Assembly (NCBI RefSeq): GCF_030867095.1
Contig: NC_081837.1
Location: forward strand, 16,634,501 to 16,698,500
Direction of reading: 5' to 3'
From: Alligator mississippiensis
Lineage: Eukaryota > Chordata > Crocodylia > Alligatoridae
DNA length: 64,000 bases
Each line of letters begins with the position of its first letter. Positions within the stretch are counted from its first letter, which is position 1. Of this stretch, positions 23,331 to 35,045 are shown one piece after another. A program made the position numbers and the translations under genes. The notes under the pieces were generated by a model. That model saw only the letters and a list, made by a program, of their open reading frames with translations. It made no database searches and was not told the DNA's origin.

Positions 23331-25472
23331 GGGGAATCAGCAACCTACTCAGGGTCACAAGTCTTTCAATGAGCTTCAGCTGCAACTTTGAACTTGCAAC
23401 TCTGCCAGAAATGAGGCAGATCACAGTTACTTTGCATAACTCCTAGCAGCTGTCCTAATACATAGTAGGTTTATAGATCCTTGCCCAGTTGCCTTAGTTG
23501 CTAAAGCCTCATCACTTAATTGTGAGGTGTGCACAACATTATACCCATTGTCTGTGGTGACCAGTGACTTATTTGTAGTCACAGAACACACTGGTTTAAG
23601 AAACAGCACTACGATCTGCAAGTCCTGGGCTCCAACCTATACACAATGTTGTTTCCCAGCTCCCTAACTGCACCAACATAAGTGTACACAGGAGGGGAGA
23701 ATATCTGTCTGTGAATGCACGATGTGGTTCAATATTTGTTATTAGAATAGGGTTATTTTGTACCAGGAAAATCACTCCCCAGGTCTTTAAAAATTAAATG
23801 TCAGGGAGGCTGACTCACATCCCTTTGTGCCTGGCTGCAAACTAAGTCCAGGCTTAGAACCAAGGAAAAGGTAACCCCTTTGTAGGACAGCCTTCATGGA
23901 ATTGCTATGCAGAATAAGCTTGTTATTTGATGGAATCCGTCCTGTGGGGCAAACTATTGCTTTTGTGTGACAGTCACCTGGCAGAAAGCTGCAACGCAGT
24001 GATGTTGGGAACATAATTAAACAGAACAACATGATGGTATTGCCTTGTAATGCCATGATGGCACAAAGGAATCCTGCACCAGGATGATGTCAAGATACAG
24101 TGCAACAAAGCAACACAACAATGTTCCACATAGGACAATGGAGCCACCATGCAGCCCTGCATCAGAATATCATGATACCCCAGAACATAAGGACATTACC
24201 ACATAGGCAATGGTGGCATGATGGAAAGCTGCAACAGAGGTCAGACTGGCCCTATGGGCAGACTTACAGGCACTCAGGAAGCCCTGGGGAAATAATGTTG
24301 CCCCCGCCAGATCCAGGGTAGGTGACTGTAACAGTAACATGGCAGTGTGGTCTCAGTGCAAGGAGTGGGACTATACCAGGCAGTGAACTGGCTGCATGTT
24401 ATTAGACATCCCCAAAGCATTTAATAGGCAGATCTGAAGCCAAATTTTTGACTGACATTTTCTAATGACTAATTCATGAGGCAGGGTCTTAATGCAGGTT
24501 ATCTATGGAGCTTAAGCTCTTAAAACTGGAATATAAGCTGTAAAACATACTGTGGAATTAGCTGTAAAAGTCACCCTGCCTCTAAAGAAACTATACAAAT
24601 GCTTTGCGGACTGTATTCATCTCCCCAGAAGCTAACAAAATGCTGGGTTGGATCTTTGCAGAATAATTCTTACTTCAGGTTGAAATGGGGGTGTAGGCAG
24701 GTTAATAATCAGCCTCCAGGGAATGTTAATGATAGCCTGGTGGGAGATAAGGGTGGTATGAATAAGTATGAGCTATGAATATGTACGGGGGCATTGCTAT
24801 AATGTGGATATACATAACAGCTTTCATCACAGAGGTTCCCTACTCATGGTACAAACTGTCTATTCAAAAATTACTTTACCCAGTAATGAAGTACATCCAC
24901 CTCTTCTAAGGTGGAGCCCCACAGCCCTTGAAGCACAGGTAGCAACACAACATTGGTTTTGGACAGGAAGTAAGAATGCAACACAGAAGTGAAACTGCAA
25001 GGGGGACAGAAGCAGGGAGAATAGAGTACTTAAATGAGAGGCTTGTCAGGACTCTCCCGTGCTTGAAAAATTCCCGTCTCAGGAGCTAAGTTGCCACAGC
25101 AGATCTATCCTTAGTTTTATGTCTTCTCTGGACGATGAAAGTCATGGAATACCATTCTGGAGCATAATATATTAACTATACCAGTCCAGATCCTGCTTTA
25201 AGTCATGAAAGGGCTGCCTGATCACTGATCAGATCCCAGGTGGGGCCACCTGTTTTGGACATTAGCTCTGGATCCAAAGCTTGATAAGCAGCATGGGTGA
25301 GCAGGTGTCTTTGCAGTGGGAAAGACCTGCCTATTCCTAGCAAATTGCTCCCCTCTCTAAGCTGTACAGGAGGTAAATACTTTGCTGAGATGTCCAGTAG
25401 ACCAGACTGACTGGGATTTCACCTGGCCTGAGCTGGAGGTTGTCCCCCACCCCATCACCACAGTCCCAGCAC
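23331..25472. other. No gene recognised
   Basis: About 2.1 kb, locally A/T-rich (24.4-25.2 kb). No exon, RNA gene or repeat recognised. Confidence 0.5.
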
Positions 25473-25641
25473 CAGGGGCAGGCAAAATGCAGCCCGCCAG
25501 GCCATTTTATCCGGCCCACGGGGACCCTAAAAAATTTAGAAAATTAATATTTATTTGCCCTGGGCTGCCTGTCATGTGGCCCTCAAAGGCTTGCCAAAAC
25601 TCAGTAAGTGGCCCTCTGCCCAATATAATTGCCCGCCCCGG
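25473..25641. mobile_element. hAT-like MITE
   Basis: Terminal inverted repeats CAGGGGCAGGCAA and TTGCCCGCCCCGG enclose repeated GCCCGCCAGGCC, CGGCCCAC and GTGGCCCTC phrases, the typical content of a widespread hAT-derived short element. I cannot see a convincing 8-base duplication at the flanks. Confidence 0.6.
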
Positions 25642-28042
25642 GCTAAAGCTTTGCAGCTTGTTTTAGGAAGCCATTATCTTAGGGAGGTGGGGAATGAGGC
25701 CAATTAAGGCCCCTTACATCAACCCCAGGTATTGTTTCCTTTCTGATGTCTCTCTCTGTCTGCAGACTGGCATCAGAAAGCAGGTGCAAGGCTGTGGAGC
25801 AGAGATAGCAGAGACCATTAATTCGTCAGGGCTGGGATGACATCTCATTAGTGATCGGAGAAAAGGAAAATGGTTCTTTTTGTTCCTGTCATTCATTCTA
25901 CAGAATGATGACCTTTCTTAAAGGAAGTCACTGGAAGGGGTGGGGGAGAAGGCAGACTCTTGCAGGTCTCACCCACCCCATGCAAACTGCAGCAAGGGGC
26001 TTCTCCTGAAATGCCTGCTCACTGTGGAGCCCTGTCTCCTCACCGCCTGATGGCTGGACCTGGAATGAGCATCTCAGAAGTAGGCTGGCTCACAGGAGCT
26101 CCCTGCCGTGGGATCCCAAAGCCTGCTCTGGAGAAGGAGCGCTCCATAGTCTGGATTCATCAAAGACTTGATGTTCAGCTGCTGCCCACTCATTGCCAGC
26201 CTTCTGACTCATCTCTGCACAGGATTTCAGGCCAGGCTCAGTGGCAGAGGCCTAGATGCTCCATGGAAACCATCTCCAGGTGATAGTGCAGATGGCTGCT
26301 TCTCTATGGGGACAGGATGTCTACATTGGGAGCAGGGTACAGGATCTTGCTGTTGAGGGAAAAAAGGTCTAGTCGCTCCTGCTCCATATCAATCAGCCTG
26401 GTGTAAGCCAGCCCTAGCATTATGCTGAAAGCCTGGGTTTGTGACGTGCTCAAGGGTAGTGGCTTGGGTCATACCTGAAGCATCCTCATTGCCTCTTGCC
26501 TAGGTTTGAGGATGGAGCAGGAGCAGTGGGTGATGGCTATGCCTTCTGCTGCAATGGAGTAGACCTTCCCTGCAAGATACTGCTTCTCTGGTAAGCAAAG
26601 GACAGGTGCAGAAGGTAGCTCAGTCTCCGCAGCTCATTCCCTCCTTGGCCTCGTTCCACCTTATCTGAAAAACAGCCAGGCAAGTTCAGTGACGGGGAGG
26701 TTTGAGGAAAAATCTCTGGCTTCCTGGACATGGTTTGCACTACAGCCCAATCCACAGCACAGGATGATGGTCCTGCCTCCACAGACATGGGTGGGTGTGT
26801 GATCTGGGGGCTGTTAAATCTAGGAAGACTCCATGTGCCAAGTGACCTCAAGAGTTCGTTTGGAGCCACTGTTGAAGGCTTCTTTGTTCAAGAGCAGGGC
26901 AGACTCAGGATGGAAAATGGGCTGCCCTTGAGGGAAAGCCCAGGGGATGTCAGCAGCATAGAGAGGGTCCGCTGATGGCCTGGGCTTCTCTTTTGGATAA
27001 GCAGGTCTGCATTTTGTAGGGCTGTCAATCCCAGCCTGAACAAATGAGAAGCAAACTGAAGGAGCAGCATGCTCTGTTATGTGGCTGCATGATATTATGA
27101 GAGCTGAGGCCCTGTGAATCCTCCTCACTTCTGGCAGGAGGGGAAAACCACCAGAGAAAGGCACCTAAAAGGAACAAGAGGGCAGCTTCTGAGCCCAGAA
27201 CCTCTGACAGTGCAAGCAAGGGCAAAGCCAACATCCCCAGCCCACACGGCAGGAGCCAATGCAACAACGCTCCCTATTCATACCATGCTTAGCCAATGTG
27301 CAGCTATCGGAGAGCTCAGGCCCCTTATCATCCTTTCTTCACAGCTTTATTGAAGCACATGATCATTGCAGTCTGCCTCATAGAGCCACTGTAGTCCATC
27401 TCACAGGAGGAAGGTTCATGCTAGTCTGTGAAGGGGGCTGAGGACAATGAGGGATGGAGGAGGGAAGAAATGCTGCAGAAGGTTTCTGTCCCTGTCCCAG
27501 GTCTCACAAAACATCCTTGATGAATAATGCAGCATCCAGGGCAGCATAATGGCACTTGCAGGTCTCTCTTTCAAGAGAGGCAGTGTCCACAGTCAACAGT
27601 ATCACTGGCAGTAACCAAAATCCAGATGCTGTCATGCCAGTGCTGTGCACACACATCATTCACTGTTCCCTGCTGAATGCTTCCATCTTTGACATGTCCA
27701 GTGCTCATACGGTGCAATCCTAGCCCTCCTGAGCAGCAGGAGCCAACTAAAACCCTTGCCAAGGTCATCAGCAGGGGGAACTGAGCCTGGGACTACTGGG
27801 TCTACAAGCAGGAGCTGCTACTGGAACCAGCCCTGACACCATCACTGCTCTATAGCAGCGGCCGTTAGAGGGAGACAGATTGCCCCATGGTGTGGGCATT
27901 GGCACCAATCCCTGCGGGGGGGATGAGTTTACTAGCACTGATCCCTTCCCATCATGACTGGACAGCACCATGTGGAGGGGCATCACTGAGCAAAGCAGGT
28001 GGGACCTGCCCCCACAATGGGGTTGTGGCAGTGCCTCTACTC
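25642..28042. other. No gene recognised
   Basis: Several open frames on both strands, none with a recognisable domain. A minus-strand phrase at 27025-27267 is hydrophobic (LLFLLGAFLWWF) and contains a fair splice-acceptor match, but nothing joins it to a gene. Confidence 0.4.
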
Positions 28043-28290
28043 ACCCTGCCACCAGGTACTGCAGGATCAGGCCAGCACACAGAAGCCCCCCAAGCAAGAG
28101 AGAATACATGACCAGGATGTAAGCAAGAGCCCTCTGAGCCTCCTGCAGGATGGATGTGACCAGCCAGGCGCCGCCCTTTTTTCTGGGCATTGCCAAAGAG
28201 GGGCACTTGGTCACAACCACAGCCAGCGCTGGCCATCGGATACAGGCGGGGTCCAAGGATGGCAGGTCAGGGGGGCAGCACGTCTAGCAC
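28043..28290 (-). other. Possible exon encoding a membrane segment, gene unknown
   Basis: The minus strand is open from just after a TAG at about 28291 down to a good donor (GGCAGG|GTGAGT) at 28043. It would encode about 80 residues with a basic patch (PRKKGGAW) followed by a long hydrophobic stretch (LAYILVMYSLLLGGLLCAGL). Codon choice is rich in CTG, ATC and GTG, like the uroplakin exons nearby. No strong acceptor is visible at the left end of the open stretch, and I recognise no family. It may be chance. Confidence 0.2.
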
Positions 28291-28898
28291 TGCTCATGGC
28301 ACTGTGGGTGGTAGTTTCAGGTCCCTCCTTATGCCTCTAGTATCTTAAATCTGTGGGAAGAAAGAAATAAGGAGTGAGTGGGTGTCCAGGCTCCGATATT
28401 ACAGCTCATCTCATTTATCAGTCCCAGCAGGAAGGGTTAGGGCCCAGGGGCAAGGACACCAGCCTGCTTGGCCACAAGCTTCAAGTACAGCCTTGGTCAA
28501 ATCACCCACCATATTAGTCTCTGGGGTCTTTTCTAAAGGTACCAAAGTACATACGAATCCCTCCTTCTCCTCTGTGCTCCAAGGCAGGTCCCCTCCTCTT
28601 GCCCCTTCTCCCACCTGCCGCTGCTGCTTTCCACACTGTCCTTAGGGTGGGGAAGCTTCAAAGTGGCTCCTGCCTGCTCCAGCTAGGCTGCATGAAGGCT
28701 GGGCTTAGCTGGGAACAGTGACAGGCAGCATCAACAGGGAGTTCCCTCTCCCCACACCTGCTCCCGGAGGACCAGGCCAGGTGGGGGAACCCACCACTGC
28801 ACCCATAGCTGCTGCTACCACTGCTGCGGACAGGGGAGGGAGGGAGGGAGGGGAAGGGACGTGCTTTTGGGCATGGAGAGGAAAGGGAGGACTCTTAC

Positions 28899-29100
28899 CT
28901 GCTTTGGAGACTTTAAAAGGGTCCCAGAGGCTCCACAGCATGGGCCAGTCCAAAAGGGGTATATGGCCATGCCGCTGCACCCCCCTCTGGATCCACCCTT
29001 GGCCCAACAGAGCCAAGTGAGTTGTGCAGACTGCCCTACCCTCTTTGGCCAATCCACCTCCATTGTGATCTCCTGGTCACTTGATACCAATGGCTTCCCT
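28899..29100 (-). other. Possible exon upstream of the 28.0-kb candidate, gene unknown
   Basis: A donor-like site (AAAGCAG|GTAAGAG) lies at 28898 on the minus strand, after open frames ending WSLWDPFKVSKA or GASGTLLKSPKQ. Its order relative to the 28.0-kb candidate is right for one gene. The frame is undecided and no family is recognised. Confidence 0.15.
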
Positions 29101-29715
29101 CTCAGATCTGTGACTTGAATCCCTGCATGGTCCTCACATGGGTTCCTCTGGAAATAGCCATTTGGACTGCCACAGATTTGCACAAATATGCCAGGCTCTG
29201 CTCAGACCTCCGTCCTCCCCAGCTGTGGTGTGGGACGTTCTTCCCCTCCTGCATTTAGTCATCTCCATAAGGCCTCTGACCTAAAGCCAGGGTGGGAAGG
29301 GAGGGCTGCTAACACCTGGAGGTAGCCCAATCATGGATCAGGGCACCCTTGTGCTAGGGCCTGTACAAACACAGAACTGCTCAGCTCAGTTACCTACAGC
29401 TCAGTGGCAAGCAGGTAGGAGCTGTAGTCGCCACTGGTAGGAACAGGCTGGAACCACTGGCTGAAGCTGTCAGCGATCCCTGCAGAGCAGAGAGTGCAGC
29501 CACTAGCTCATTGGGACAACTTCCCAAGAGCTGGTCTCCTTGCGATGTGCCCTGTCCCTGCCATGGGGGGCTGGCTGAATGGGGTGACATGGGTGGAGTA
29601 GGGAGGTGTTAGTGTGGCTGGGGCAGAAGAAGGAAGCCAGGCCCAGAACACCTTCCACACACAGCTTACGCTTCCCAGCAGCCTTGGGTGGAAAGCACAG
29701 CTGATCCCAGGCTTA
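29101..29715. other. No gene recognised
   Basis: No recognisable exon or repeat. Confidence 0.4.
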
Positions 29716-29719
29716 GGGG

Positions 29720-29855
29720 GCTGCTCTGGGCCTGGGTTAAGTCCTTGTTCTGTCCCAGATGTCCTTGGTCAAGTAATTCTGTGACCCAGTTCTCCATCTC
29801 CAAGACAGGGCTAACAGCATTGCCCTGCCACCTAGCAGTGCAGGGAGGATCAATA
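29720..29855 (+). repeat. MIR-type SINE remnant
   Basis: Contains the MIR-like order GCCTGGGTTAAGTCCTTGTT, CTTGGTCAAGTAATTCTGTG and TTCTCCATCTCCAAGACAGG. Confidence 0.55.
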
Positions 29856-29929
29856 ACTATGGAGCTCTTTGGTAGCAGATACCTTGGTGACAAGGACAAA
29901 TAAGTACCCGAGGAATTACGGTACCTAGG

Positions 29930-30050
29930 AATAGAGGAGCACTGCTGTGGAGTCAGGACTCCTGGATTTCATGCTCAGCTCTGATGCTGTAGAACTCTGT
30001 GCCTCAGTTTCCCCAGCTATCAAAATAGCATTGTCCTGACAGTCAGGAGT
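29930..30050 (+). repeat. MIR-type SINE remnant
   Basis: Contains GTCAGGACTCCTGGATTTC, GCTCAGCTCTGATGCTGT and CTGTGCCTCAGTTTCCCC, the usual MIR sequence of motifs. Confidence 0.55.
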
Positions 30051-32070
30051 CTAAACTAGCAAGTGTGCAATGCAGTAAGCACTGTTCTAGCACACAGGCA
30101 TGCTGTGGGGAGGTTTTCAAAACTGCTGAAGCCAGTAGGAACATACACCCAACTGTTCCCGCAACTGGGCAGACCTCAGTCCAAGAGACCTCTGCCTGAG
30201 GTTACAAAGCAGTTCAGATGGGTCGTTGGATATTCCAGGTTCCAGCCCTGGGCTCAAACCACAGGACAATGCATCCTCTCAGCATTTGCTCCTCATGTTC
30301 CTCACTACAGCACTGCCTGTACAGCACATATCTCAGCGGGTGATGTCAGGAGAACAGGCCTCTGGTGGTCTTTTTACATCCACTGTGTTCGGCTATGGAA
30401 CATGTGTGGAGCCTGGATAGGCTCCAAAAACCAATCCTTGCAGCTTTCTGAGGGTTGTTTTGGTGCAAACCTGCCTTGCCCACACTCCTCTTGTTCAGGC
30501 TTCAGCTCAGCAGAGGGGCATCATCATTTATACCCCATCAGACTCAAGGCAGACTTTCTCAGCACCATCTTCTGAACAGACAGGCATCTCTCTGCAGCCC
30601 TGGTGTGGTAGTGCAATCTGCCTACACATAGGACCGCAGAGGTCTGTGTGACAGCAGAAAACAGGGGCTGTGGCAACCAGCCTCCCTACCCCTGCTCTTG
30701 GAGACAGATCTCCTGCTGGCTTATAAGAGCATGATCCTGGTGATTTCAATGGAGCAAAGCCAGCTGACACCACCAAAGGATGTGACCCATTATTATTAGG
30801 GACAGTGAAACCATTGATGCATCTTGAATTCCCAGGAGGCCCTACCAGGGCATGAAGGCTTGAGTGAGGTGCAGGGATACAGGCTTTACTCATGCATTGC
30901 TCTCTCCAGCACTTTCTTTGCCAGTGCTGAACGGGAACTTTCCGAACTAACTGCAGAAGCTGCTACAGCCTGAACTGGAGACTCCCATCTCTGCCACAGA
31001 GGGCTGTATCACCTCCCTGCTACTGTGCACACACTCACTAGTGGATTCCATGTATCCTTATTGCCCCACAGCACGACTTATGCACTCTCACATTATGTCC
31101 TAGTGTGAATGGTCCTTGGCTCATCCTCACCTTTGATTCCCCCGAAGTCCTGGAACCAGTTAAGGAGACCCAGGCCCCCTGAGGCCAAGAATGCTCCCAA
31201 AGAACATGGCTCCTGTGACACTCCCAGCCCAGCTCTACACATGCAAGAGCCTCAGGGCTCATTTATACAGGGACACTCAGGAAAATTAATCCTAATGAAC
31301 CAAAGGGGTGTCCTTAAAGTGGTTTTGTTACGCTGCATGAAACCTCTGCATGGTCTCTCTTAGCTAGAATTAAAAAGTGGCTTTTGTTTGATTTACCTTG
31401 ATGTGCATTGAAAGCTAAATACTGAATGGAGATCACTTATTAATTGAAAATTAACGTCCACACAGAGGCACCAGAGGATTTAACTAATCCCCTTTAAAAG
31501 TCTATTCAAATGGACTCTTCTATTCATGCTCATGTAGCCAAGTCCTGAGATAACTCCGAGAAGTCTTGTGGAGAGGAGGTAGCTTCTTTGTGGTCAAGGA
31601 AGTAACTCTCTTCTGTCACAAAGCCCTGATTTAGCTCTCCTATAAGTTTGGTTTGAAGAGTTCAGCTGGAGACAGCTTCTTTTACTCTATGCACCGGATC
31701 CTCAGTACATTTGGGCGGCAGCTTCGTGCAATCTCACTACGCACGTCACTGTCGAAGATGATACCTGAAAACCTGGTCCTACAGCAAAGGGAAGTGTTTT
31801 GACCAGCTTTGAAGGAAATCCCTTTGCTGGCGGTTACTGAGTTCTCTCCCACTTTCCAGCCTAGGCAGCCAAGTTCTGCCCAATGCCAAGAAGGAGTACA
31901 TCACTTAGTGCTAAGAAGTTGTTCAACACCTTGCTGGATCAGGCCCACCATCGCAGAAAGAGGAGCTACCTGCCCTCTGGTTCTGGTCTCCACAATAAAG
32001 CAGATACCTCCAAGGTTCCCCAATTCCTGACTGACATGAATGGACCTTCCTTGCAAGCTAGTTATTACTG
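30051..32070. other. No gene recognised
   Basis: About 2 kb with only short domain-less open frames on both strands. Confidence 0.45.
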
Positions 32071-32074
32071 TCCC

Positions 32075-32165
32075 TATTGAACTGATTGGAAAGCCAAGAA
32101 ATGTAAGGAGTTAAGCAATCTGCCAAAGGCTACTGATGGGTTGGGGGTGTAAAAAACTGGCCCAA
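32075..32165 (-). repeat. Possible MIR remnant
   Basis: GTAAGGAGTTAAGCAATCTG followed by CCAAAGGCTACTGATGG resembles the reverse complement of a MIR core. It is a weak match. Confidence 0.35.
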
Positions 32166-32994
32166 TCTCCTCCGCTAGCTGCTCTCTCTGCTCAGCCTCA
32201 GTGAGAGCAAAAGAGCCCCCCTTTCCTCATGGGAGCCCACTGTACAGTCTATTGCAGGGGTATTGCAGGTGCCCTGGACATTTGCCCTGGCAAAGCTCCC
32301 AATGGATCTGGAACCTCCCACTGAAACAGTTTCCCTCCATGCCCAGCCTATGCTCCTTGTGCTCCACTTCACCCCGATTCTCATTTTGCCTCTGTCCCCT
32401 AGCCTAAATGGGTACTCTCCTAGGGGGTGAAGGGGGATGGTTCTCACCTGGTCTTGGTGTCTTTTCTGCAATCAGACAGAACCGTTCCCTTGGACATGGG
32501 GTGAAAAGCAGAGATTGCTGCCTCTGGAGCAGATATGTCCAGTTGCTACCCAAACAGGGATGCCAAGTAACTCAGTCGGGTTCTGACTTACCTTAAACGT
32601 CTCCAGCTCTTCACCTGTGTTGGGGAGCTGGGAGCTGTCAGCTCAGGAAGAGGCGACGTGCTGTTCTCAGAGCCCCAGCCAGCTTGATTTCCCAGCTTAG
32701 TGAAGCCAGGGGTTTTCCTTGCTCTGTCACCAATACCCCTGCAAGCCAGACTAGCATTGATCCACAGACTGGCCCCGTGGGCTGAGTGCTCCAGGAGGGA
32801 CTCAAAGAAGGGGATGTGCTGAAGTGCAGGAGAACTTTAAAGGCTGCCTTCCCTGGTAGTATGAAAGGGGAGACTATGATTTACAAGGGCCTGCTGAATG
32901 CATTGAGCTTGCTCTGACACTCCCCACCCCTTTGATGACCTCAGATGCCATCCCCACTGCTGCCTGGATACCCTCCTATTGCCTTGACAGCCCC
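32166..32994. other. No gene recognised
   Basis: Minus-strand frame 32175-32471 has no recognisable domain or splice context. Nothing else is identified. Confidence 0.4.
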
Positions 32995-33183
32995 CCCCAC
33001 CTCCCAGCCTCTGCTGTGATCTGGGCATGGAGAGCTCTGGGATGTGGCAGACAGTACAATGCCCCCCGCCTCCCAGTGCTGAAATGAATTATAGCCGTCT
33101 GGATCCCAGCCCTGCTTATATAGAGCATGCTGCAGAGCACACAGAAAGGCTCCCTGGTCCAGGTCCCTATTGGTAGTGGCCAA
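32995..33183 (-). other. Exon-like open stretch, gene unknown
   Basis: The minus-strand frame reads ATTNRDLDQGAFLCALQHAL then YKQGWDPDGYNSFQHWEAGG, following a possible acceptor (CACTACCAATAG|GG) at about 33170. A possible donor (GGGAG|GTGGGG) lies near 32998. The composition looks protein-like, but I recognise no family and found no partner exons. It may be chance. Confidence 0.2.
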
Positions 33184-34990
33184 AAAGATCCCAGGACAGA
33201 TGCCTGGGTGAGATGTAGCTCAAAAGGGGGCAAGGTCCTCAGGTTTGAATGACCTCTTTGCCACCCCAGACTCATGCTGTGCCCTGGGGGCTTTTCTACA
33301 GCCAGTCAGCATGTAGCGAATGGGCAACCAAGGAGAACCCAGCCAGAAGGAAGAGGAGGTATGGGAGCATCCAAACTCATCCCTGCCTCAGACTTCAGGC
33401 CAAGTTTTCCAGCTTGCTGCGGAATTAAAACAAGTTGGAATGGATCGTTCAAATCCCCCCCCCCCCCCAAAAAAAATCACAGTCTACATTTTATTTGCAC
33501 CAAGAGGCATCAAATTAATTTATTGTGGTGTGGAGCTCTAAAAATCTTGTTGTAGGCAATACCTTGCCAGGAGCTCGCCTCTCCGATTTTTACTTGCCAT
33601 GCAGGACCCTGCTGTTCAGAGCGGGTTGGACTCTTCGTAGCCAGTCTGCAAGCATCACCGGGGGGGTTATTCCTCCTCCTGCATCCATCTGGATGACTGG
33701 AGCCAGGGGGCTTAAAACCACCTGACCCAAACCACAGAGTGGCAGTCTGTCTGGGCTGCCACAGATGCTTCTTACAAGCCCCCATTTTCTTTCAAATGCT
33801 CTGCTCCTTCTATGCCTCCCTGCCCCTAGCACATCCCACTGCTGGAACTTGATCCACATGAATTTGCTGCCTCTGGTCTTTCCCATCTCTGCTCCACACT
33901 GTCACGGTCCACGTGCTCATCACTAGTACTAACCCCTCAAGGGTGTGGAGAGGCTATGGGGCAGATCAGGGGTCCAGCTCTCTAAGGCTCTGGCTACTGA
34001 TGTGCTAAAGCCCATGTGCTCTGGAAGGTGAATGCAGGCCAGGTGGGAACTGGCCAGAGGGTCTTAGAGATTAATGAACCACTGGCCATGAGGGATCCAG
34101 TCACCCTCCACGGGGCAATGGCAGGTTATTCTGAATGCTGAAAGACCTGAATATCAGCAGATGGCCACAAGCCAAGTTAAAGACGTAACACATGTCACCC
34201 ACTTTACCTTCCAACGTGTTCCCTGAGCAATTCCCACGTAAGCAATTCCCCCCACATGAGGATGGACTGGCAACCACTCCACCTCTTTTTCCCTGCACCC
34301 CAGAAAACATTCTTTGTTGGGCTGATCTATCTGCTTTCCCTCAGACTCCTCCAACCTATAAATCCAATAAAATAACTGCTGCCAGCCTCCCAGGGGTATC
34401 AGTGTGGGCCCCTCTGCAGCTAGTACCACCTCTATGCTTTGCATCTCTAGCCTTGGTGTGTTTGTTTCTGAGAGTCATTGAGATTTATAGCTGTGCAGCT
34501 ACGTCAGGCCTTAAAATGCCATCGAAGCTCATCTACTCCCCCCGTTCAGCCAACCCACACACGCTTCCCACTGCTGCACAGCCTTAATGGCAGCAATTTG
34601 AGGGCCTACAGCCTGAAACAGAAATGATTGCCAGTGATGGGCTGGAGCGCATGGTGACTCACTCCTCACGCGTGCTGGACCAATGTTTGCGCCACGTTCT
34701 CTTTGTCTTGCGAGTATCCCTCTGCGTTTCCAGTTGATCGCTTGCCCATCCCAGCTCTTTACTAGCAGGAGGTCTCAGGATCCAGGGCTAGTCAGGCATG
34801 ATTAGAACACCAGCCATGTCTCCTGACGTCCCCTACACAGGGTCAGCCCATGAATTCACATATTGCAGTACTCTGCCAGCATGCATGGGCTTCTCTTACC
34901 TAGCAACCCAGCTCCATCTTCATGCTACAAAAGAAAGCAAGTTGCTCGCAAGATGCACCCCCCATTTCCTGGCGAGTAAATGTTCTTCTT
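33184..34990. other. No gene recognised; poly-C/poly-A tract
   Basis: A (C)n(A)n run lies at about 33456-33476. Otherwise only domain-less open frames. Confidence 0.45.
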
Positions 34991-34993
34991 CCT

Positions 34994-35045
34994 AGATTTA
35001 CAGAGCTGGAAGGGACTCCAAGAGGGGTGTTAATCCAATTTTGTA
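34994..35045 (-). repeat. Short old CR1 3'-end remnant
   Basis: TAGATTTACAGAGCTGGAAG and GGACTCCAAGAGGGGTG resemble the complement of an old CR1 3' end. Very short. Confidence 0.35.

Noticed and set aside
28043-29100. Resemblance of the candidate exons to SLC31-type copper transporters
   Set aside because: FKVSKA and ALAYILVM recall parts of that family, but the Met-x3-Met motif and a clear first membrane helix are missing. The similarity is too slight to use.
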